DNA of 64,000 nt from an uncultured Kangiella sp. (GCA_947503435.1 CANNDL010000001.1:395469-459468), one strand, 5' to 3'; shown: positions 34,120 to 41,855, counted from the first letter of the stretch. Program-made: numbers and translations. The notes: generated from the letters alone by a model not told the origin.

Positions 34120-34860
34120 TCATTGCGAATCTCTTTTGATATTAGGATTAACCAATTGTTTTAGCCTTTCTCGTAATTTAGAAAATGCAGTTTCAACACT
34201 CAAAATACGTCGAGTCATAAGGTCTTGATAGTCTAAATTGACGGTTATAACGTTAATAAACTCTTGATCTGTACGCATTCCCACATGATCGCACGTGGCT
34301 TTTGCCCGAACTTCCTCGTTATCATCGTAATAGTGAGTTAATTTTATGTATTTGGAATAGTTTACGACGGGATCGATAATATAACGCCCTCGTTTTGCAA
34401 CCGATTCGTCGATGAGGTTTTTGGTCTGAGAAATATTAGAAAGTAAGCTAAGTACTTCAGCATCCTGTATCAAGCCTAACCCGTTGGTTGCCCTTAACTC
34501 TTCAACACTTGGCAGTGAGGGGAGGGCATTAGAGTGAAGGGCTGATCCTGCTATTGCAATGCACTCTTCATCTGTAAGAGGTTGCGGTTTGTCAGCTTCA
34601 AGCTTTTCCACACCAGAGGCTAATGCGCCAAAGCGAGAACTGTGTCGACCAAGCAGTGTGCCAGCAAGCTCATTGGATCGCTCAGAGTCTTCATAAAGTC
34701 TTTTTAGAAATTGGGCCTCTAAAACCCGATCAGCCCGTTCCTCATTCCAATTCGCTACCTGAATACCAATAAAAACACCAACCACGACTATTAAGAAGTC
34801 CACAAAAACCGCAAACCAGTTTTGGTCTTTGACGTGTTGGGTGATGCGTCTGAGTAACAT
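34120..34860 (-). CDS. Array paralogue 13 (first gene after promoter P1)
   Basis: Protein of 246 aa with the exact consensus leader and helix ending GIQVANWNEERAD. Central motif SVEELRATNGLGLIQDAEVL lies at about residues 110-130. Cysteines at DEECIAI and KATCDHV. As the first gene of the right-hand block it starts 35 bases downstream of the P1 -10 box, with AAGGATAAG giving a ribosome site before the ATG. The gap of 40 bases to paralogue 12 holds nothing obvious. Confidence 0.85.
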   Translation of the reverse strand: MLLRRITQHVKDQNWFAVFVDFLIVVVGVFIGIQVANWNEERADRVLEAQFLKRLYEDSERSNELAGTLLGRHSSRFGALASGVEKLEADKPQPLTDEECIAIAGSALHSNALPSLPSVEELRATNGLGLIQDAEVLSLLSNISQTKNLIDESVAKRGRYIIDPVVNYSKYIKLTHYYDDNEEVRAKATCDHVGMRTDQEFINVITVNLDYQDLMTRRILSVETAFSKLRERLKQLVNPNIKRDSQ

Positions 34861-34895
34861 TCTTATCCTTATTCCTTGTTAACTTCCCCGAATTC

Positions 34896-34924
34896 ACTAT
34901 ACCTACAGGCTTGGGCTTGTGCAA
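34896..34924 (-). promoter_or_regulatory. Promoter P1 for array paralogues 13 to 9
   Basis: On the minus strand TTGCAC (34919-34924), 17 bases, TATAGT (34896-34901), flanked GGTATAGTGAA. Hexamers and spacing are the same as P2, while the spacer sequence differs, so the match is to the promoter rather than a simple duplication of DNA. Confidence 0.75.
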
Positions 34925-34954
34925 TTTTTAACCAGTTGATATTTCTAGGATTTA

Positions 34955-35653
34955 TCAGTCGATATTCCAGCTATCGAGCTCGCTTAAAGCAGTTGAGTGG
35001 AGGAGGTAGGTTACTTGGTGTTCAATGGATAATTGTCGGGTTAGTTTCAACATTTTTGAATTATTGTTGATAACAGACGCTTTATCGCCGTCATAATAGT
35101 CAGAAACATATCCCCACATATGCTGTAAGGCATTATTGATAAGTTTCGGGTTTGGTGATTGTCTTAGTAGTAAGGTTAATTCTAAGCAAAGCGCTTCAAA
35201 GAATTGTTTAGAGTTGTTCTTGGCAACTTCCTTGCCAATCCGTTTATAAGCGGCAATATCACGCGCCATGACTGAATATTTATGCTGCGCCCATAATTCT
35301 TGCGCGTTTTTAGGGAGAGGAATGCGACCCCATTCCAAGTGCTCATATTTCTTTTTTACGATTTGAAACTGCTGGTAAGGGCTATCAATAAAGGTATCAG
35401 GCCATTGATTAGGTTTAGCACGAAGGTTTACTGGGGATTTATCTTGATAACCACGTAGCTCCATTTCAGATTTTAGCAATTGATGTCTTTGTCGAACCGC
35501 CCAGCCATGTTGTAACCAACGAATGGTTTCTGGGTGGCGAGAATAGCCTTTCTTGTTGTTCTTTATAATCGAGACAATACCATGCAATTCGCGATGCTCG
35601 CCGAGTAAGCTTTGTCGGTTTAGGTAACCAGGATTAAGATCCCAAATGCGCAT
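34955..35653 (-). CDS. Pyrimidine-dimer glycosylase-like domain plus DUF1722-like domain protein
   Basis: Protein of 232 aa. Residues 1-75 (MRIWDLNPGYLNRQSLLGEH, HPETIRWLQHGWAVRQRHQ) resemble the Pyr_excise family related to T4 endonuclease V. From about residue 120 onward, HKYSVMARDIAAYKRIGKEV and NNALQHMWGYVSDY match the DUF1722 domain seen in YbgA-like proteins. DNA-repair activity on UV dimers is a family inference, and the catalytic residues cannot be confirmed by eye. It is the outermost gene of the accessory region next to rpsB and has no coupling with the array; P1 begins just beyond its stop. Confidence 0.7.
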   Translation of the reverse strand: MRIWDLNPGYLNRQSLLGEHRELHGIVSIIKNNKKGYSRHPETIRWLQHGWAVRQRHQLLKSEMELRGYQDKSPVNLRAKPNQWPDTFIDSPYQQFQIVKKKYEHLEWGRIPLPKNAQELWAQHKYSVMARDIAAYKRIGKEVAKNNSKQFFEALCLELTLLLRQSPNPKLINNALQHMWGYVSDYYDGDKASVINNNSKMLKLTRQLSIEHQVTYLLHSTALSELDSWNID

Positions 35654-35966
35654 GGTTAAAAGTAATAATTCTTGTTAAGAAAAATTGTAGCTCATTTGGC
35701 TGTGAAAGCCAGTAATCATAAGGTTTTTAGAGGGAAAAGAATGGTTGCCTAGCATGTCGAAAAGTGGTTTAATGCGCGCCGAGATTGAGATAGCTATAAA
35801 TTATTGATTTGTTGCTTCCTTCTCGATGAACTGTAACTTATTGATTTTCAATAAGATTACTTAAATAAAACACACACGAACCGTCACATTGGTCGGGGTG
35901 CAAATCGAAAGATTTGTCGGCTTAATGGGGTTTGTGGAGGCTTAACCCGAAATTCGGAGAAAAATT
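35654..35966 (+). promoter_or_regulatory. Gene-free rpsB upstream region with promoter and S2-type (T44-like) leader
   Basis: This 313-base gap has no gene. It holds a perfect inverted repeat CTTATTGA-TTT-TCAATAAG (35837-35855), a possible promoter (TTGTTG, 17 bases, TGTAAC at about 35810-35838) and, from about 35870, the leader ACACACGAACCGTCAC...GGTCGGGGTGC. A stable hairpin follows, CAAATC-GAAA-GATTTG (35901-35916) with a GNRA-type loop. Gammaproteobacterial rpsB leaders (the T44 RNA) form a conserved structure through which ribosomal protein S2 represses rpsB-tsf; the placement and features fit. Confidence 0.65.
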
Positions 35967-36695
35967 ATGTCTAAAGTTAGTATGCGTGACATGCTACAAG
36001 CGGGTGTGCACTTCGGTCACAAAACTCGTTTCTGGAACCCTCAAATGCGTCCATACATTTTCGGCGCGCGTAACAAGGTTCACATCATCAACTTGGAGCA
36101 AACTGTTCCAATGTTCAACGATGCACTTAACTACTTAGGTAAAGTTGCGTCGAACAAAGGTAAAATTCTTTTTGTAGGCACTAAGCGTGCAGCTGGCAGC
36201 ATTGTTAAAGAAGAAGCGACTCGTGCGGGTCAATACTTCGTAGACAAGCGTTGGTTAGGCGGCATGTTAACGAACTACAAAACTATCCGTGGTTCTATTA
36301 ACCGTTTAAAAGATCTTGAAAAGCAAGCTGAAGATGGCACTTTCGAGCGTTTAACGAAGAAAGAAGCTTTAATGCGTTCTCGTGAAATGACTAAGTTAGA
36401 AGCTTCTATCGGTGGTATCAAGAACATGGGCGGTCTTCCAGACGTATTATTCGTTGTTGACGCTGATCACGAAAACATCGCTATCGCAGAAGCAAACAAA
36501 ATGGGTATTCCAGTAGTAGCAGTAGTTGATACTAATACTAACCCTAAAGGCGTTGATTACATCATCCCAGGTAACGATGATGCAATCCGTGCGATTCGTT
36601 TGTACTGTGGCGCTGTTGCTGATGCTGTTCTTGACGGCAAGCAAGCTTCTGCTACTACAGCTGATTCTTCTGAAGAGTTTGTAGCTGCTGAGTAA
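35967..36695 (+). CDS. rpsB: 30S ribosomal protein S2
   Basis: Protein of 242 aa matching S2 across its length: [20 protein letters not shown] at the start, the FVGTKRAA segment, [14 protein letters not shown] and [13 protein letters not shown], and a C-terminal acidic tail. S2 is a late-assembling small-subunit protein on the 30S back and is also the autorepressor of its operon. The start has the ribosome site CGGAGAAA. tsf follows after 240 bases with a large stem-loop in between, which could lower downstream expression or protect the mRNA. Confidence 0.98.
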   Translation: MSKVSMRDMLQAGVHFGHKTRFWNPQMRPYIFGARNKVHIINLEQTVPMFNDALNYLGKVASNKGKILFVGTKRAAGSIVKEEATRAGQYFVDKRWLGGMLTNYKTIRGSINRLKDLEKQAEDGTFERLTKKEALMRSREMTKLEASIGGIKNMGGLPDVLFVVDADHENIAIAEANKMGIPVVAVVDTNTNPKGVDYIIPGNDDAIRAIRLYCGAVADAVLDGKQASATTADSSEEFVAAE

Positions 36696-36707
36696 ATAAC
36701 TTGCTGC

Positions 36708-36805
36708 AAAGCTCAATAGCTTTGTTGGATACTATGAAAATCTGCTCAATTACCTGTTAGGTAATCTCCGCTATTTTAATAGTATCCGCCGCGCTCTTGA
36801 GCTTT
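36708..36805. repeat. Large three-tier stem-loop between rpsB and tsf (repeat copy A)
   Basis: Nested perfect arms: AAAGCTCAA (36708-36716) with TTGAGCTTT (36797-36805); GGATACTAT (36727-36735) with ATAGTATCC (36779-36787); and ATTACCT (36749-36755) with AGGTAAT (36759-36765). The order of blocks GCTTTGTT, TGCTCA-TTACC, a -GTAA-CT-CGC-TTTT part and GCCGCGC-C-T-AGCTTT is shared with copy B at 42574-42660, so it belongs to a dispersed repeat family. Confidence 0.75.
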
Positions 36806-36935
36806 TCGCTGCGTTATTACGAGTGAGGCGAATAGGTACTTTCCCGTACCAAAAATGAATCTATTGAATTTCTGATGAATGGCTCAATATAGGGTTCTAT
36901 GTTGAAAGACCATTGGTCAAACCGGAGAAAATATC

Positions 36936-37802
36936 ATGGCTATTACAGCTGCATTAGTTAAAGAATTACGCGAGCGCACAGGCGTTGGCATGATGGAATG
37001 TAAAAAAGCATTGGTAGAAAGTAACGGTGATATCGAACTAGCTATCGATAACATGCGTAAATCTGGCCAAGCAAAGGCTGCTAAGAAAGCAGGTCGTGTT
37101 GCTGCTGAAGGTTCAGTATTAGTAAAAACTAACGGTAACACAGGCGTTTTAGTTGAAGTTAACTCTGAAACTGATTTCTTGGCGCGTGACGAAAATTTCG
37201 TAAACTTCAGTAACGCAGTTGCTGATTTAGCGTTAGAAAAAGGCATTGATGACGTAGCAGTATTAAACGATACGGTTATGGCTTCTGGCGAAACTGTTGA
37301 AACAACTCGTGCAAACTTAGTTGCTAAGATTGGCGAAAACATCACTGTACGTCGCGTTGTTAAAGTTGAGGGCGACGTTTTAGGTGGTTATATCCACGGC
37401 GGTCGTATCGGCGTTTTAGTTTCTATGAATGGCGGTACTGAAGATTTAGCAAAAGACGTTGCAATGCACGTTGCTGCTGCTAATCCTCAGTTCAACAAAG
37501 CTGACGAAGTGTCGCAAGACGTTTTAGATAAAGAAAAAGAAATCTTCACTGCTCAAGCGTTAGAATCAGGTAAGCCTGCTGAAATCGTTGAGAAAATGAT
37601 TGGCGGTCGTATCCGTAAGTTCGTTGGTGAAATTACTTTAGAAGGTCAAAACTTCGTTAAAGATCCTTCAACGACTGTAGGCGCTTTAGTTAAAGCTGCT
37701 GGCGCAGACGTTGTATCATTCACTCGTTTTGAAGTGGGTGAAGGTATCGAGAAAGCTGAAGACGACTTCGCTGCAGAAGTTGCTGCTCAAATGGGTGCTT
37801 AA
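36936..37802 (+). CDS. tsf: Translation elongation factor Ts
   Basis: Protein of 288 aa; EF-Ts releases GDP from EF-Tu. The start [20 protein letters not shown] and CKKAL are the UBA-like N-terminal signature, and [11 protein letters not shown], with the TDF motif before it (SETDF), is the core that inserts into EF-Tu. Length is near the usual 283. ATG has the site CGGAGAAAA. An intrinsic terminator follows the stop by 35 bases, so rpsB-tsf forms a closed unit, and pyrH, usually next, is displaced by about 3.3 kb of other genes. Confidence 0.98.
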   Translation: MAITAALVKELRERTGVGMMECKKALVESNGDIELAIDNMRKSGQAKAAKKAGRVAAEGSVLVKTNGNTGVLVEVNSETDFLARDENFVNFSNAVADLALEKGIDDVAVLNDTVMASGETVETTRANLVAKIGENITVRRVVKVEGDVLGGYIHGGRIGVLVSMNGGTEDLAKDVAMHVAAANPQFNKADEVSQDVLDKEKEIFTAQALESGKPAEIVEKMIGGRIRKFVGEITLEGQNFVKDPSTTVGALVKAAGADVVSFTRFEVGEGIEKAEDDFAAEVAAQMGA

Positions 37803-37836
37803 TTAAGTATCGATTGAAGTTCTTCTAGTAAAATTG

Positions 37837-37873
37837 AAAAGCCGCTTCTCTTATAAAGAGCAGCGGCTTTTTT
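37837..37873 (+). terminator. Intrinsic terminator after tsf
   Basis: Ten-base stem AAAAGCCGCT (37837-37846) with AGCGGCTTTT (37862-37871), extended by inner CTCT/AGAG pairs, followed by a T run. The A-tract on the left side could also serve the convergent regulator gene. Confidence 0.92.
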
Positions 37874-37884
37874 GTGTCTGTAGT

Positions 37885-38304
37885 TTATATATCCCAGAGG
37901 CCTTTGTTATCAGCGTGTCGTATAGTTAGTCCTGTAAAATAAGCTGCGAAAATAAAAGAGATTACCCAACGGTTTTCAACATCCGCATATAATAAAACTA
38001 TCCCAATAATTAAAAACGTAATTTCAGTAGTTACAAGAGCAACTCTAGTTCGAATTCCAAAGAGCATATATCTAATTAACCATGGCTGCTCTTTCCATTT
38101 TTCTGATTGTTTATCGATCACATTAATTTCCTCTGTTAGTTTTGATACATCAGTTTCAAATACAGAGGCGAGGCTTTTTAAAGTTTCAAGGCTGGCACTT
38201 TGACCGCTTTCAACTCGCTGAATGGTTCTAATACTTAAACCGCTCATGGTTGCTAGTTGTTCTTGTGACCAATTGTTTTTCTGTCTTAATCGTTTAACTA
38301 TCAT
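37885..38304 (-). CDS. XRE-type HTH regulator with C-terminal membrane helices (copy 1)
   Basis: Protein of 139 aa. Residues 1-60 are an XRE/Cro helix-turn-helix (LRQKNNWSQEQLATMSGLS, IRTIQRVESGQSASLETLKS); residues about 85-128 contain two membrane helices (TEITFLIIGIVLLYA and WVISFIFAAYFTGL). It is therefore a membrane-tethered transcription factor. A close relative of the N-terminal half lies at 57649-58221. It is divergent from the AraC-type gene and convergent to tsf. The target genes are unknown. Confidence 0.85.
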   Translation of the reverse strand: MIVKRLRQKNNWSQEQLATMSGLSIRTIQRVESGQSASLETLKSLASVFETDVSKLTEEINVIDKQSEKWKEQPWLIRYMLFGIRTRVALVTTEITFLIIGIVLLYADVENRWVISFIFAAYFTGLTIRHADNKGLWDI

Positions 38305-38495
38305 TGTTATTAGGTCTCAACACTCTGTGAGGAAATCATGCCTCGATTGTAGCATTGGCGGTGACGAAAATGACCTGACAATCGGGCGACAGTGCAGATA
38401 AAACTGTTAAATACCCCCATTAGTGTGCACAAATAAGGTGATAATCGATAAGAATCGTCATTCGTGCAGGACTAGTCCTATGCTATATTTTTGTC

Positions 38496-39092
38496 ATGGA
38501 TTTAAGAATTGAAAAAACGCTAGATTATATTGAGTGTCATCTTGGTGAGCTTTTAGATTTGGCTAATTTAGCTGACGTTGCGGGCATGTCGCCTTCAAAT
38601 TTCCATAAGGTGTTTAAAAAGCAAACATCCTATACGCCGTTTCAATTTGTTGAAAAGCTGAGGGTGACCAAAGCTCATAATCTACTGATGGAAGGTGACC
38701 TCTTAGTCAGTGATTTATCCGATATGTTGGGTTATAAGGACTACGAAACCTTTTCACGGGTATTTAAGAAGCATTATCTATTGTCCCCTGATGACTTCAA
38801 GGCGATCGCCAACCATATTAAAGCTCAAATTCATGCTAATGGAGCTGGTGACTTTATTATCGCAACGGTCGATTCCGAAACCTTTTCATCAGGGAACCCG
38901 GCGCAACAGCTTTTACAGCTTGCTCAAGAAAAAAACGTTGCCATCAAAGAGCTAGAGGAGGCAAAAATCTTCACTATTTCCCAAGAAGATGATGTCGTTC
39001 ATAGTGAAATAAGAATAAAAAATAAATTTAACGTCAGAGATAATTCCAAAGTTTGGCAAACTATCTTGCAGGATATTTCCAATGAATCTTAA
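38496..39092 (+). CDS. AraC-family transcriptional regulator
   Basis: Protein of 198 aa with an N-terminal double HTH of the AraC/XylS type (residues about 5-105: YIECHLGELLDLANLADVAG, SPSNFHKVFKKQTSYTPFQF and VSDLSDMLGYKDYETFSRVF). The remaining ~90 residues are unassigned and too short for the usual GyrI-like effector domain, so any ligand is unknown. It overlaps the CPBP protease gene by 11 bases, indicating co-transcription. The 190-base divergent gap to the XRE gene probably holds both promoters. Confidence 0.87.
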   Translation: MDLRIEKTLDYIECHLGELLDLANLADVAGMSPSNFHKVFKKQTSYTPFQFVEKLRVTKAHNLLMEGDLLVSDLSDMLGYKDYETFSRVFKKHYLLSPDDFKAIANHIKAQIHANGAGDFIIATVDSETFSSGNPAQQLLQLAQEKNVAIKELEEAKIFTISQEDDVVHSEIRIKNKFNVRDNSKVWQTILQDISNES

Positions 39093-39771
39093 TAACCTAT
39101 TACTAGCCGCTGGTTTGTTGGTTGGTGTGGCTTATCCTCTGTACGCTATGTTTGAAGGGCATAAAGTTCGTGTTTTTTTGGAAGAATCACCGAACCAACT
39201 AACACGTGTATTACTACAAAGCATAGTACTGCTGTTATCGTCTTTGACCATAGTGTTAGTCGCTATGAATTACGCTGAGAATTCAATCAATATTATTGGA
39301 CTTGAGTTTGTTAATTCTCCATGGAAACTGGCGATATTAGTGGCGATTCCGTTTTTGAGTGTTTGGTTGCTAGGAAAAATTTCATTAACCGAAGAAAGCG
39401 CAAAACAGTTAGAGGAAAAATTATTAGACGTTAGTTACCTAATGCCTAAAACCAAACCTGAATATCGAGTAGGTTTAATAACCGCTGTGGTTGCTGGAGT
39501 TGCTGAAGAGGTTGTTTTTAGAGGGTTTTTATATGAATTACTAGTGCAATATATTTCCGTCATCTTTTCTATATTGATAGTCAATGTTTTATTCGCATTG
39601 GCCCATATTGGAACTAAATTTAAAAATTTCGTCAGTTCATTCATTTTAGGATTGATATGGTCAGTAACCTATTATTTTACGGAATCCTTATGGCTACCAA
39701 TCGCAACTCATATGCTGATTGATATATATTCAATCACCTTGGGTTATAAGGTATATAGAAAGTTATCTTAA
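39082..39771 (+). CDS. CPBP-family intramembrane metalloprotease (Abi-type)
   Basis: Polytopic membrane protein of 229 aa with about six to seven hydrophobic helices. The family motifs are present: AEEVVFRGFLYELL (EExxxR, about residues 144-155), FALAHIGTK and ATHMLIDIYS, carrying the glutamates and histidines of the active site. CPBP proteases resemble eukaryotic CAAX-prenyl endopeptidase; in bacteria roles range from bacteriocin self-immunity to regulated intramembrane cleavage. It follows the AraC-type regulator and overlaps the convergent dioxygenase gene by four bases. Confidence 0.87.
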   Translation: MNLNNLLLAAGLLVGVAYPLYAMFEGHKVRVFLEESPNQLTRVLLQSIVLLLSSLTIVLVAMNYAENSINIIGLEFVNSPWKLAILVAIPFLSVWLLGKISLTEESAKQLEEKLLDVSYLMPKTKPEYRVGLITAVVAGVAEEVVFRGFLYELLVQYISVIFSILIVNVLFALAHIGTKFKNFVSSFILGLIWSVTYYFTESLWLPIATHMLIDIYSITLGYKVYRKLS

Positions 39772-40526
39772 CGATTAATGGCTTTGGAAGTAGTAATAAA
39801 CGCTGTTGGGTCTTCAATTAGCTTAAGCTGCTCTTCAGAGGGTAAACAGTTGGGATTGGCATATTGCAATAGTTCCTTATCGTTATCGCAAAACAGAATA
39901 TCAAGCGATAAGCGGTCTAAGCCATAAATCCCACGATGGATCATTTTCCCTGAAAAGATGAGTAAGTCGCCAGCTTTTAATTCAATGACTTTACCAGTGG
40001 ATAGGTCATGATGGCTCTTCTTGCCATTTTGCTCTAAGCGAACGTCTAATTCTTCCTGAGTATCCCAATTCTTGTGGGAACCAGTTACCAATTCAATCCC
40101 TGGTTCATCTTTAAGCGCAATTCTAAAGTGTAGCGCTTGCGAACCCGATAACGCTGCTTTTTGCTGTTCAAGATCTAAATCGTATTGGATATCCCGATGC
40201 CAATAATTCTTTTGTTCAGGATTAACTGGATCAAAGAACAACTGAGTATTCATAAAGGCGGGATCTGTAGGGATGATGGAGTAAACCTGTTCCATCAATT
40301 GATTCGAGCCAATAAACTGGAATAGGACGTTTCTTTGTTCCTCGTTTAGATGTTCTTTACCTGTGAGATATGCTGAATTTATAGCTTTGGATTGGTAAAA
40401 GTCTTTATTAGCTTCAATCCAAGAGTGATGGAAAGACTCAATGGCAGTTCTTAAATCATTTATTTGATTTTTGACTAGAAACCCCTGCTTTTTTATAAAA
40501 CCATTCTTTAAAAAGAAGTTGTTCAT
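39768..40526 (-). CDS. Phytanoyl-CoA dioxygenase (PhyH) family protein
   Basis: Protein of 252 aa with a double-stranded beta-helix Fe(II)/2-oxoglutarate oxygenase layout. The iron ligands can be read: HRD in YWHRDIQYDLD (about residue 142) and the distal His in GKMIHRGIYGLDR, with the 2-oxoglutarate-binding Arg close by. Family members hydroxylate varied substrates, such as ectoine, phytanoyl-CoA or halogenation targets; this one cannot be assigned. It stands between unrelated genes, preceding gene 40553-40849 by 26 bases in the same direction. Confidence 0.83.
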   Translation of the reverse strand: MNNFFLKNGFIKKQGFLVKNQINDLRTAIESFHHSWIEANKDFYQSKAINSAYLTGKEHLNEEQRNVLFQFIGSNQLMEQVYSIIPTDPAFMNTQLFFDPVNPEQKNYWHRDIQYDLDLEQQKAALSGSQALHFRIALKDEPGIELVTGSHKNWDTQEELDVRLEQNGKKSHHDLSTGKVIELKAGDLLIFSGKMIHRGIYGLDRLSLDILFCDNDKELLQYANPNCLPSEEQLKLIEDPTAFITTSKAINR

Positions 40527-40552
40527 ATTAAGATTTTAAAATTCACTTTTCT

Positions 40553-40849
40553 CTAATCATCCAAACGAATCATGCTAAGGAACTCTCCTTCACTTTTAGC
40601 AACGATGTCTTCATTCAATGTATCTCGATTAGAACGAAAAATATAACCTCCTGAATGTCTGAGATAAAAGTATCCATTGTCGTCAGCGGCAATTAAATAT
40701 GATTGTTTGCCTTTCCACCAGGAGGCTTGAAATGGCCTTCTATCTTCTTCCCGTAAAAGGCAAGCTAATTTAATAACTTCACCATTGAATTCTATGGTGC
40801 GTTTAAAACCTAGATTTTTAATGGCATTCAATAATTGCTTAGGATCCAT
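40553..40849 (-). CDS. Hypothetical protein, 98 aa
   Basis: Protein of 98 aa that I do not recognise. It has an N-terminal helix (MDPKQLLNAIKNLGFKRTI), then alternating short strands with several aromatic residues (SWWKGKQSYLIAADDNGYFY, HSGGYIFRS) and a charged end. No membrane helix or signal peptide. Codon use looks like that of its neighbours. It precedes the dioxygenase gene by 26 bases in the same direction, so the two may be an operon. Confidence 0.62.
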   Translation of the reverse strand: MDPKQLLNAIKNLGFKRTIEFNGEVIKLACLLREEDRRPFQASWWKGKQSYLIAADDNGYFYLRHSGGYIFRSNRDTLNEDIVAKSEGEFLSMIRLDD

Positions 40850-40868
40850 AACAGTTTTTTTAAATAAC

Positions 40869-40905
40869 TTAATTCAATTTAATTCAATTCAATTGAATTT
40901 AATTG
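40869..40905. repeat. Short imperfect A+T-rich tandem repeat
   Basis: TTAATTCAAT-type units of about 10 bases repeat three to four times in a row, the last with the inverted form TTGAATT. It lies in the 289-base gap before pyrH, which otherwise holds the pyrH promoter and no gene. Confidence 0.6.
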
Positions 40906-41050
40906 TATCAGCTAAATTTTGACGCTTAAAGCTGAGGAGTCATTCCCTTAAAATTAGCTGTGCGAGGAAAAGTTATTGCTAAATTGGCGTGGATAGCCCA
41001 ATTTAGCAAAGACGAAACAAGAAAAACATTACGGAGCTTATTAGAAAAAA

Positions 41051-41082
41051 TTGATTACCTGATTAACTCTGGCATATATAAT
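41051..41082 (+). promoter_or_regulatory. Probable pyrH promoter
   Basis: TTGATT (41051-41056) or TTACCT (41054-41059) as -35, then TATATA/TATAAT (41075-41082) as -10, with spacing of 17-18 bases. It lies 57 bases before the pyrH start, which has an ideal AAGGAG site. Confidence 0.55.
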
Positions 41083-41138
41083 TGCCCCAATTCCCTAACC
41101 AAACTATAATCTCTCCAATCAAACCATAAGGAGCCATC

Positions 41139-41855
41139 ATGCCTGAACTTGCCTATCAACGAATTCTTTTAAAACTTAGTGGTGAAGCGCTACAGGGCGA
41201 GCAGTCGTTTGGTATCGATCCAGCTATTTTGCAACAAATGGCGGATGAGATTAAAGAAATCACGGCTATGGGCGTTGAAGTTGGCGTGGTGATTGGTGGC
41301 GGTAATATTTACCGTGGTCAGGCTTTGTCGGAAGCGGGTATGAATCGCGTTACTGGCGACCATATGGGGATGTTGGCCACCGTGATGAATTCATTGGCCT
41401 TGCAGGACTCATTAGAGCGTAATGATGTGCCGGTAAAGGTTTTATCAGCCATGCCGATTGATGGAGTTTGCGAAGGTTTTTCGCGTCGTGGCGCTATAAA
41501 TACTTTAGAGAAGGGCAAAGTAGTGATTTTCTGTGCGGGTACGGGCAATCCATTCTTTACCACCGATACCGCGGCTTGTTTGCGTGGGATTGAGATTGAA
41601 GCAGATTTAATCTTAAAAGCGACTAAGGTTGATGGCGTTTATAACGCTGATCCAGCAAAAGATCCGAATGCTGTGAAATATGACCAATTAAGCTATAAAG
41701 AAGCGTTGGATAAAGAGTTGGCGGTAATGGATTTAACCGCCTTCCACCTAGCTCGTGACCATAACAAATACCTGCGAGTCTTTAATATGACTAAAAAGGG
41801 CGCTCTGCAGAACGTAATAGCGGGTCAGCCGGAAGGTACGCTGGTTCATCCATAG
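41139..41855 (+). CDS. pyrH: UMP kinase
   Basis: Protein of 238 aa that phosphorylates UMP to UDP. Amino-acid-kinase fold motifs: [15 protein letters not shown] at the start, [27 protein letters not shown], and [18 protein letters not shown]. The bacterial enzyme is a hexamer, activated by GTP and inhibited by UTP. Strong ribosome site AAGGAG. It begins a second unit (pyrH-frr) with its own promoter, since tsf ends at a terminator and 3.3 kb of unrelated genes lie between, unlike the direct tsf-pyrH junction of E. coli. Confidence 0.97.
   Translation: MPELAYQRILLKLSGEALQGEQSFGIDPAILQQMADEIKEITAMGVEVGVVIGGGNIYRGQALSEAGMNRVTGDHMGMLATVMNSLALQDSLERNDVPVKVLSAMPIDGVCEGFSRRGAINTLEKGKVVIFCAGTGNPFFTTDTAACLRGIEIEADLILKATKVDGVYNADPAKDPNAVKYDQLSYKEALDKELAVMDLTAFHLARDHNKYLRVFNMTKKGALQNVIAGQPEGTLVHP

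Noticed and set aside
15082-34860. Toxin-immunity or contact-dependent inhibition array
   Set aside because: Arrays of variable small proteins can be orphan immunity genes, but no toxin, secretion partner or polymorphic-toxin signature is present, so the idea has no direct support.
15082-34860. Very recent gene conversion as the cause of the constant leader
   Set aside because: Leaders differ at many synonymous positions between copies, so protein-level selection explains them without recent conversion, although conversion cannot be excluded.
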